Assembly (NCBI GenBank): GCA_015039365.1
Contig: WION01000450.1
Span: 1-42,896 of the forward strand
Origin: Amanita rubescens
Taxonomy: Eukaryota > Basidiomycota > Agaricomycetes > Agaricales > Amanitaceae
Direction of reading: 5' to 3'
DNA length: 42,896 nt
The notes under the pieces are model-generated. The model searched no databases, was not told the origin of the DNA, and saw only the letters and a program-made list of their open reading frames with translations. The number at the start of each line of letters is the position of its first letter. Position 1 is the first letter of the stretch. Of the stretch, positions 25,096 through 36,607 are shown one piece after another. A program made the translations under genes and the position numbers.

Positions 25096-26158
25096 GTGAA
25101 ACGCGGTCATTCAAACGACTCCCAAGAAACGCAAGATTCGCCATTTGGTTCCAGCCTTGCGACGCCTCTCGATCCGGATGACGTTAGTCTGAGGAACACC
25201 TCGACTTCCGCAGGCTCGGCGTTGCGATTTCTCGCTGGGGCTGGGGACGCCCCTCTCCTCGACTATTTTAAATTCAAGAGAAATGGTTCGCCTATCTTGT
25301 CGATGGCCCGCGAGTTGAGCTCTGAGGGCAAGTTAACGGCTGAAGACATTGCCTCGGATTACACGAATGCAGGAACATCGCGTGTATGCAGCGCGATCGG
25401 TACGCCCGCCGAGGACACGCTCGTCCGCAAGAAGGTAAGCACCTATGAATTACCCGATCCCGTCCTAAATACCGGAGACGATAGAGCATATACAACTTGC
25501 CTAACTCGCCTATCGGTGTACAAGCCCGGCATTTTAGGCGCTCAGCTTCAGAGAGTTCTTCTGTGTTCGACCCGATGGACGACACGCGGGACGCTTGTAT
25601 CTCGGAAGATAATGGGACGCATATACTACTGGTTGATTCCTCAGCGACAGAAGACTGCACTCCTGGCGACGACTTCGCTTTCGCCGATGAAGATCTGCTA
25701 TGGTTCCTTCGTCCCGAACATTTTTCTTCTCTGGATATAACAGCATCGATTACAAGAGTCATTTGCTTCGTTCCTTGGTGTATCTGTGTTGGCGGAACGA
25801 TGCTTCTATGGCCCGATAAACTGGAGCAGGTCGCTTTCGAAGCCGGATATATGGATTCTACGCAAGGCATACGCAGGTTTGCGCACTGGGCGGACGTAGG
25901 CCATCAATTCGTTATGATATTTTTGGCGTTCCTTGCAACTGCTCTCTGGGCTTTACCCGTAACTGTCGGTGCTACTCTTTTCGTTGGTCTCGCCACCCGT
26001 TTCGGATATGTTTGGCGGGGATTCCCAGTGGACCACTCTATGCCCTTGGGAAATGATGACCGGCAGTCACTATACCTTTTGGCCACAGTAGGGCGAGACT
26101 TGATGGAGAAATCGGTCCTTGCCAAAACCGAAGCAGGGTTTGTTATTATCGCGTAGTG
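25096..26158 (+). CDS. Small membrane protein of unknown function
   Basis: Two exons, up to 25435 and from 25485 to the stop at 26156-26158, are joined by a 49-nt intron (GTAAGC..CTAAAT..GATAG) that keeps the frame. The N-terminal half is polar and Ser/Thr/Asp-rich (RGHSNDSQETQDSPFGSSLA, AEDIASDYTNAG). The C-terminal half has membrane segments (RVICFVPWCICVGGTMLLW and VMIFLAFLATALWALPVTVG). The start is uncertain: no upstream in-frame ATG exists before a stop at 25039. The frame opens with GTG at 25096, and the first in-frame ATG is near 25302 (MARELSSEGK). I recognise no family. Unit 1 has only a truncated, splice-damaged copy. Confidence 0.65.
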
Positions 26159-26645
26159 AGCGTAAACTCGGAGATTGGTGGGTCGAGATGTCGTTCAAAC
26201 TAATCGTACACTGGCACAACCTAATTATATGTATAGCGTCCATTGAATAGTAGTTACTTTAATTATAGCACCCCAGCTCGCTATTCTACCTTCGTTAAAA
26301 CCTCAGTTCTCGCAACCTGTCATGTGTCAGCCAATGCTGAAGTTACAGATTGATTACTTGCTGGTCGTGATGATCAACGCTTCAAAAGGGGCACATTTAC
26401 ATTACAAACTTGAAGGCAGAGCATCAATATACAAGTCAACAAAGGCTGCAGTATCCATGTTGAAAAGAAAAACAGCTTTAAATGAAATGTATGGATGCCA
26501 GACAAAGGAATGATATACAGACAAACAAAATGGGCAGACTGGGAAGAAAGATAGGTAGTTGAACATGTCATAGTCTTTAATATCCCATTCTGACCTGTAG
26601 CATATTTGAGCATATTTCCCATGCAAACTGTGCATGCACACACCA
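26159..26645. other. Spacer and 3' flank of the G-domain gene
   Basis: Base composition changes from mixed to A+T-rich at about 26300. The right part must hold the 3' untranslated region of the minus-strand G-domain gene. The short minus-strand frames here are not supported. Confidence 0.5.
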
Positions 26646-29600
26646 TCACTGGGTCACATGGGTAGTAATCTGTTCATAGAGAAATGTATACAAATCATCC
26701 TCATCAGAGGGTATAGACTTTGAAGTCATCTGAATCTTCAGGTTCTCTGCACAGTCTTGTGTCTTGAACTGGTCCAAGGCATCCAAGATTGAAGCCTGGA
26801 TTGGCTTCTTGATAAAGAATGATAGCTTGGCAATGATATTGATTGCTTTTGGATATTAGCCCAGCAAGTAAATCCAACATAATTGAACACATTACCAACT
26901 AGGATTTGGCAAGCTGTGATCTGATCACAAGAGGGTTAATTGCATATTGTATATCAAAGATATGTAGGTCTTACATCCTTGAAAAAGCTTGTTTTTGCAT
27001 CTCCAAATGAAGAGAAAAGCTCAGACTTTGAATGATGATAGGCAATACTCTTCAATTGAAATTTAGATGTGAACATACTAGCTATGTAAGAGATGAATTA
27101 GCATGTTCATTAAAACCATTAATAATATCATTTCTCACCTAAAGGAGTGAAAGAATAAATCTGTCACAAAGGGGTGTAAATAATATCTTACAATCTATGA
27201 ATATACAGCAGTAAAATCAATGAAGAAAAAAAAATATGAGTAGGCTAGTCTTTACTTACTTTCTGATGAGTTTACACATGTCACTAAGTTGTACACTTTG
27301 GGAAAAACTTGATCCACTTACCTCCTATTGACAATGGATGAGATATTCATGCCCAAGTACGGTGTGCATTGCTACTCACTGTCTGTTAATCATGTGCTGA
27401 AGTTACCCATAAAACAAGGATTGTGGCACTCACTGCCTAACATCATGCAATGCAATATAGTAACAATGTCTAGGAGAAAAAATACAGTGGCACTCACTTC
27501 CTTTTTCAGGTGATGAATTGTAATAAGAAGTTGGCATGTCCATATTGTATTACTCACTTCCTGATGGTCATGGGATGAGATGATAAGATATAAGCCTCAA
27601 GAGAATTTCATTTAAAATCACTTACCACCTGTTGGACATTGGATTGGAATCAATTGAGATTCTCCAATAAAATATGATATTGCTTACTTCCTGTTGATGA
27701 GGAATTGCATTTGATAAGGTTCCCAAAATAACAGAATCACTTACTTCCTACTCCATCAATGCAATGTAATACTATGATGAGAGCTGAGGAAAGGAATATG
27801 GTGTCACTTACAAACTGTCCATGATAGAATTGAATGTGATGATATTAATTGGCAGAATAAATGTATCATCACTTACAAACTGACAATTAATACATGTAAC
27901 ACTGATGAGAATGTGCAGCAGATCAATGCCGGTGTCACTCACTGTCTGGTCATTATGGGATAGTAGTAGGAGTTTGCCCGGTAAAAGATATATATGTTTC
28001 TTACCATCTATTGGTCATGGATGAGACTCGGACTGCATAAGTGGAAATATGTGCAATATGACTTACACTCTTTTGGTCATGCAATAAAGTATGTAGAAAA
28101 GGAAAATGCATTGTTACTCACTTTCTGTAGGTCAATCATGTCATGAGTGGTTTAAGTTGAAAGAAAGAGGATATTCAGTGATACACACAAGCTTTTGTCA
28201 CAAGGTGAGTGTGTTTAACAAAAAAAGAAAGGTATAGTGGTGCATACTTGCTGTTCATTGTATTGCAATGAGATGAACTGAGGAAAATGTAAAGTGTCAC
28301 TTACCATAGTGGCTCCCTATTGATCATGTTGAAAGATCACCTGGTGGGGAAATGTCCAATTTGACTCACATGCTGTCATGAGAGATGTAAAAAAACTGCC
28401 TTTCAGAAAAAATTGAATAACACTTACGTGCTATTGGTCATATTAATCAATAGAACTTATATGTTACAGCATTCCTTACATTCTGTTGTCATGGGACAAA
28501 ATGTGACAAAACTATTTGAAGAAAGATTCCTTCTTACCACCATCTGTTGGAAATGCAATAAGACATGATGGGAAAACTTGCCAACCAGTGTCACTGCACC
28601 ACTTACATACTGTTCACATTGCTTAACGCAACACAAGGCTATCATTCACTATCACTCACTCTCTGTTTGATTTATGACATGACTCAGATAAACATATCTG
28701 AGAGAGATGGCCTGGTGCTCACTGTCTGTTGGTCATGGGATAAGACCATCTGCCATAAAGTTTATGCTACTGCTCACTCTCTGTTGGTCAATGTATGAGA
28801 TATGATATTATAAATGTGGAGTTACTTACTGTCTGTTGTTAATAGAATGAGACTAAAAAAAAAAAATATAATGTATCACTGACTGTCTATGACCAAAGAA
28901 AATCAAAAACACATGAGGTTGGGCATGATGTCACTAACAAACTGTTTGCCATCAAATGATATATTCTTTAGACTAGCTGAGGAGATGTGCATAACATCAC
29001 TCACTTTCTGTAGACCACAAAATTTGGCAGATGAGATTTCCTGACAGGAATAAATGCAGCATTGCTTACATCCTGTTGGAATAAGATATGGAGACTGCCT
29101 GAGAGATCAGATATGCCACAGTCCACTTACAGACTGTTACAACAGTGTATGCCAAGATCTTTGAGGTTGCAGTAAAACAAATCCACAGCATCACTCACAA
29201 ACTGTTGATAGTCTGAAAACTGCCTGACCACCACAAATTGTAATGCTTACAAGCTATTCATCATGCATGGGAACAGTGTTTAGTGGGAAATAACAGTGTG
29301 ACTTACTGTCTATTAGTCACAACATTTTAATCAGTGAGGCTGCCATCTAGCAAACAGTTGATGTTACTCACTTTCTATTGGTGATATACATGATGAGATG
29401 GCCTGGAAAAAATGTGCAGATTCACTTACAAACTGTTGTGATCAGATGAGGTCAGGAGTGAGTGCTTGGCACTCTATTGCAATGTTACTACTCACTTCCT
29501 CCTGGTCATGAAATGAGATCAGGTGTTCTACAATAAAGGGTTACATAAAAGCCCACTGTCTATTTGGCATGATGTTGAACACCCAAGAGAAATGTACAAA

Positions 29601-31769
29601 GTCAAGGCTCACTGGCTGTTGGTCATGAAATGGGATGCAGTCAAAGCAATTAAAACAAAGTATGCTCACCTTCTATTGACAATAGGATAAAATGAAATGA
29701 GATCCCTACACAAAACTGGGTAAACTTACTGTCTGTTAGTCACAAGGTGACTCAAATGAGATGATGTTCCTAGCAGTGAAATGTACAGCACCACTCACTG
29801 CCTTTTAGTCATGTAGCATCAGATGCAAAGCCTCTGGCAGAGAATGTGGGGTATACTCACTTTATTCAGTTGCAAATTAGGATATGCATGGTGCATCTTT
29901 GCAGAAAAAAAAGTGATACTTGCAGTCTGTTGGAATTGAGATAGCATGGTAATGTGTGGTGTGGAATATAACACACTCTCTAGTATTTGTTGTACAATGT
30001 TTATGTAATCAAATGGCCTATCAGAATATAATTTTGCTCACTGGAGTTCTGGTGTGGCCATGGATGAGATGCATGAAAAGCATGGGTGAAAAATGGGTCA
30101 TGTCACTCACAAACTGGTGCCAATGGTAAGATGAACACTTATCAGGGTCATGGCTACTTCTTACCCACTATTATAAATGTCATTAGATAACTGTAGAACA
30201 TGTTGCAGTTTCACTCACATTCATTTCATTATCCTGTTTTCAAGATGTCATTGCCTGTCAGACCTTCCTACAGGTCAAGGGGAAAAGTGTAACATACATC
30301 CTGATTATCAGTTAACCAAGCATTTCTTTTGGAAAAATCATACTCACATCCTATTTCAATTTTCCCAACAGTCCATGTGTCTTTGCACAAATAGAGCTCA
30401 CATTTCTGTCTACCTGATTTTTACTTAGCTTTGTAGATCCACATCACAATATTTTGCAAACCTACCCAATAATGGGGAAACTTGCTAAGAACCATGCTCA
30501 TGACTGTACTCCATGAGAGTTCACTTTGAGCCAAGATATGTCTAAGGGTAGTTAATATCTGAAATTAACATTCTGAATCTGATCCTCACTGAAGTGCAGT
30601 ATTTGAACAAAGATCAAGATTGTTCATTTGTGTTGAGACAAAGAGTTCTTGTAGGCTACTATCATCAATTGCTTCTGCTGTCACTGTAGCTAATTCAGGA
30701 CAGTCCTTCTCTGGCAAATCCATATCTGCCAAAAATCATTACTTTTGCAACAAGGATTATTTGTTTTTCCTCCCTTCCAATTGTACATATGCTTTTGGAG
30801 GATGTTTAGTGTTCAAAACCTTGGGCAGATAAATTTGCTGGAAAGCAGCATTAGCATTTATCCTAGCTTCACCCCACTTATCTTTATCTTCTCCTGAATC
30901 ACACAATTTTCCATATTCTGCAATGATTTGGCCATCAAATTTAGTGAATATAGTCACCAAGGGGACTATTTAGATGAAATTTATATGTATGTAGACTGCA
31001 GTTGGCCTTGGACAGGACTTACCCTTCCCAGTTCCCTTGCTGAAAAATTCAAGTTCTGCAGATAAGAGAGGGCGAGGGCTGTCCATGGGTATACAATACC
31101 TATGAAAATTCATTCATTCACAGCAATGCAAAGAACCAGAATAAAATACCAAATTGCATGTAGCTGATCTCTTAGCTCAATTGAAGCAGAACGCTTTTCA
31201 ATGAATTTCCAAACAAGCTCCAGCTCCTCAGTACCACCAGATTCAAATCCTTGGGAATCATGGAAGACAAAGTTGCTGCCTTTATAAGTAATCTGGTGCT
31301 CAATCTCATGGAGACCCCTCTGAAGATTGTTGCAATCCATGAAAGCATCCATATTCCTTTATTTGACTCACTTCAGCAGATGGCATCAAATGTGTTTTAG
31401 AGGGTTCCAGTTTTTCACCTAAAAATCCTGAATGTCACAACAGTAGAAGCCTTTATTTTAGCTCAGCTTACCATTCTGGTCATATATCATGGAGATTGTC
31501 CCCCGTGCCACACTACAAACCTTCTCAAGAATGGTTGTTTTTCCAGCATTAGCCCTCCCTATGACAAGGATACGAAAATAGGGGCATCTGTATCGATCTT
31601 TAAGTGTCCTAAGCAAGAAGTCTGCATCGGTTAGCAAGTCAAATTCAGATCCAAACAACTGATGATAAAACTCACTGGACACCTTGCCGGAATTGTAGTT
31701 TAACTTTGAAATCTCTGCCAGCCTTGATTGACGACTCGGATGTGCATCGGTGATCTCCGAGTCTGCCAT
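26646..31769 (-). CDS. HSR1-like G-domain protein assembled from about 65 exons
   Basis: Seven ordinary exons (31769-31472, 31418-31372, 31319-31150, 31099-31023, 30965-30774, 30725-30590, 30541-30466) encode a GTPase domain. It has a P-loop GRANAGKTT, switch II DSQGFESGG, TKFD as the base-recognition motif, and a helical part ending in KFPHYW. Then come 55 micro-exons (27079-30413). Three ordinary exons (27025-26975, 26920-26896, 26845-26646) encode SELFSSFGDAKTSFFKD, ITACQILV, and a hydrophobic to acidic tail ending EQITTHVTQ. Exon lengths and phases all agree: 332 + 67 + 17 + 75 codons, a 490-residue product. I start at MADSEITD; a Met seven codons upstream is possible. One donor, after 30774, reads GG instead of GT, and two micro-exons lack an AG acceptor, so expression of the full product is not assured. 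The block is A+T-rich compared with its neighbours. Confidence 0.72.
27079..30413 (-). other. Array of 55 micro-exons, 50 of them a single codon
   Basis: Each site reads (C/T/A)AG, then 3n bases, then a donor, mostly GTGAGT or GTAAGT. In transcription order, as lowest + coordinate and residue: 30402 VDRN, 30348 D, 30298 D, 30219 DNEMN, 30165 W, 30111 F, 30042 P(?), 29977 R, 29924 T, 29861 K(?), 29799 A, 29730 T, 29670 K, 29613 P, 29557 T, 29496 EE, 29430 F, 29372 K, 29307 T, 29251 L, 29199 F, 29131 S, 29070 D, 29005 K, 28939 F, 28884 T, 28830 T, 28778 R, 28723 T, 28660 R, 28607 Y, 28538 MV, 28480 N, 28428 H, 28370 H, 28305 GATM, 28248 Q, 28189 L, 28122 K, 28067 S, 28005 M, 27943 T, 27877 F, 27812 F, 27745 E, 27688 E, 27626 V, 27558 E, 27498 E, 27434 A, 27380 T, 27322 E, 27260 K, 27192 I, 27079 L. 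Introns between them are 47-66 nt, the size used elsewhere in this genome. All junctions are phase 0 and none of the codons is a stop. Entries marked (?) lack a proper acceptor. Confidence 0.7.
27133..27141 (-). promoter_or_regulatory. Candidate recursive splice site (zero-length exon)
   Basis: On the minus strand TTTAG is followed at once by GTGAGA, with no exon bases between 27139 and 27138. The two flanking intron halves would be 53 and 57 nt, both normal intron sizes here. The site lies between the micro-exons at 27192 and 27079. Confidence 0.5.
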
Positions 31770-32220
31770 AACTATTGTTTGATCTAGCAAATACTAGTGA
31801 GATGCTCGCAATAAGCACAGGTAAAGAACGGAGAGCCTGAAAGTTAAAGAGCACGCAGAAGGAGCTGCGGCATGTGATTAGTAATCGTCACTAACAAATT
31901 TCCTCGTTCTCTCACCCTTTGATCTGGCATTTGGCGCTCCTGTGAGCTAACTACTGCGTCCGTATACGATCACATATATCCTCCTACGATCCTGCCAGCT
32001 CGATCGGACCCAATAAAGCAACCCAGTAAGAACGTAAGATGTTCACGACGGTCGGCGGCCCGGGAGCGGCGACTGATATCGCAATCATGGGCTCTGGACA
32101 CTCTCTAACGGACTGATCCTGTCTTTCGGGTGATAGGTTATGCGCATCAAAGGATTATTTGGAACTCCACCAAATGGGCAACATGAAATCAGCGGAGCGC
32201 TTCTCGGTAAGCTTTTAACC
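31770..32220. other. Promoter region of the G-domain gene and right edge of the unit-2-only block
   Basis: Composition returns to that of the flanks near 31900. Homology to unit 1 resumes at about 32221 (CACAAAGCAAACGACAAAAC against CACAAAACAAACAACAAAAC at 20917). I see no other gene. Confidence 0.55.
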
Positions 32221-32375
32221 ACAAAGCAAACGACAAAACGAATTCTGATTAAGAGGTTGCAGCGAGAGGAGGTAAGGACATCCATAATCTATCAGCATCT
32301 TGTACATTCTATAGTACCATTTATATTACATTAATTCAATATCCGGTCACACTCTGCGCAGGGGATGGCAGGTCA

Positions 32376-34943
<2,568 letters not shown>

Positions 34944-35990
34944 TGAAGGAGATTGCGGGGAAAGTTGGTCGGCTCCTTCGCTCGTTATGTAGCCTGAGAG
35001 CACCTCCGGACCTTTTCGGATACGCATACCAAGGCATTGGCGCAAGAGGTTCCATGGCGTGTTGACACGTGCTGTCATAGTATCTCATGGAGAGAGATAC
35101 CATCATTGCGTAACGAGCTCAGTAAGAAATGTATTACGGCTATAAATAGGTCAGTCATGTCAATTCTGTGTAAATGTCCGTGTCAAAGGAGATCAAGGCT
35201 CAAGAGATAAACGAACCTATTTTTGGACAAGGCGAGGAGTGAAGACGAGTGTAAGGAGCAAAGCGAGTGAAGCTGGTGGACTCTACCCAATATGTCGAAC
35301 TTTTCACTGGTGGTTTGTCATGGTTTACCAAAATGCAACAATTTTCACCTGACAATAATTAGACCTTGCAAAAAAAGTACGGATGGTTCACGAGAAATCC
35401 CAATAGTGGATGACTTTACCCACTATCACGTCGCGTAGTATTCCGTGATCGGACGTAATGTTCGTTGTAATGGGTTTGTTATCGCATAGGGTATAGGACG
35501 GGCGAGGACCCGTGACTGGGTAATGTTGAACCTGCAGGTGGTGTCACGCGTGAGTCTTATGCTGCAACTGTTCCTCAAGCTCTCGAGCCCGCAATAAAAA
35601 ATTGTCCAGGATGGTTCGCCTCGGGACTTAGTAATGGCCACCCGCCTTCTTCTCATGCCACAATTCCGATAGTTCGTTGTGAAGCACGTTTTGCCCGCCA
35701 CTCGCTTCCATTCTACTCAATTTCGACGGCATTTTCCCTTCTTTGAGCTGTCAGTTCGCGCTTTTGTCGGGGAGATGGTGATAAGGACTGCGTCAAAAAT
35801 AAAAGCAAATGATGGACGACGAGGCGATCGCTTTAGTTGTGACTAAGCTAACATGTAAGGTTACGAAAGGAAACTGCTTCGATCGTATTATGTACATGAG
35901 CGCAGCAAGCTTTTTTGGGCTGCATATCACCAGCATATGCTAATCTCAACGTAATGGTAGTAATAAATTGGCGTAAGCCCAATCAACAAG
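34944..35990. other. Upstream region of FAD copy 2 and remnant of a third duplication unit
   Basis: 34944-35850 parallels 23643-24440 with insertions, for example an extra stretch near 35535-35600. 35850-35905 repeats the start of unit 2 and then loses similarity. No gene is seen. Confidence 0.6.
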
Positions 35991-36077
35991 TCGGATATGG
36001 TGTAACGGCTAACATTGCCGCCTCTCATATTGCGAGATGGAACGCGGCAGCTCGGGGTTCGATTCCCCGTATCCGAA
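35991..36077 (+). tRNA. tRNA-Glu (CTC anticodon) with intron
   Basis: Acceptor stem TCGGATA/TATCCGA, D arm with GTAACGGCTAAC, anticodon stem TGCCGC/GCGGCA around CTCTCA, and T arm GGGGTTCGATTCCCC. The intron differs in sequence from the other two copies but sits at the same position one base 3' of the anticodon. Confidence 0.92.
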
Positions 36078-36607
36078 TATTTTTTTGTCACTCATCAGAC
36101 TGTTAACTGTTGCAGTGTATGTGAGCAGTCCATAGACTATGATGCGCTCGATACGCACTTATCGACATGTTATCTATGCCTAACGCGTTTTAGTGTAGTC
36201 TTCCGAGGGCCTATCTTACGAACAGAAATAGCGTCACTTTTAGCCGCGGACATTACCGTGGGCGCTGATGGGTTGATGGCGTCGGAATGAGACGGATATA
36301 TCAAGCTCCCCGAACGACTCTTCGGGAGACCGAGAAGTCTAGATCCATTTGGTGGTAGGCGGTGGTGGAGCAAAGTATAAGTGCACACAATAGCGAGGAC
36401 GCAGTTAGACTGCGCCAGAAGGATAAGGACAACCGCATGAGCGACTTAGGAGGTTCAGTCGCACGTTCATTGCCACAGGATCCGATTGCCAAGCCAAATA
36501 TATCGAGGACGAGCGGAAACTGGGAACAACACCCAAATAAGGACGACCACTGAAACAATTGACATCTAGTAAAAAGGCTCACTATGGCTTCCTAGTCTTT
36601 ATCCCTC
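36078..36607. other. Spacer and promoter region of the trehalose gene
   Basis: No supportable gene; the open frames on both strands are short and unrelated to known proteins. Confidence 0.5.

Noticed and set aside
24617..25099. Plus-strand 160-residue protein
   Set aside because: It runs across the unit boundary and the TATA region. Only its last part is shared with unit 1, at the DNA level, so it is not a conserved coding sequence.
26704..26898. Minus-strand frame as a separate small protein
   Set aside because: It overlaps the last exon of the G-domain gene in another frame. The chosen frame is supported by phase-consistent introns on its 5' side.
27240..30420. Simple minisatellite or satellite array
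   Set aside because: The repeat-like spacing of about 60 nt has no constant unit. Only splice-site ends recur, spacing varies from 47 to 66 nt, and the bases between acceptor and donor are multiples of three with no stops.
27240..30420. CRISPR-like array with repeats and spacers
   Set aside because: The conserved parts are degenerate intron ends, not identical repeats, and the surrounding genes are nuclear and intron-bearing.
27240..30420. Ordinary large intron containing leftover repeats
   Set aside because: It remains possible in principle, since 30466 joins 27025 in frame. However, preserved donors and acceptors at every site and a protein-like peptide make it less likely; kept as the main alternative.
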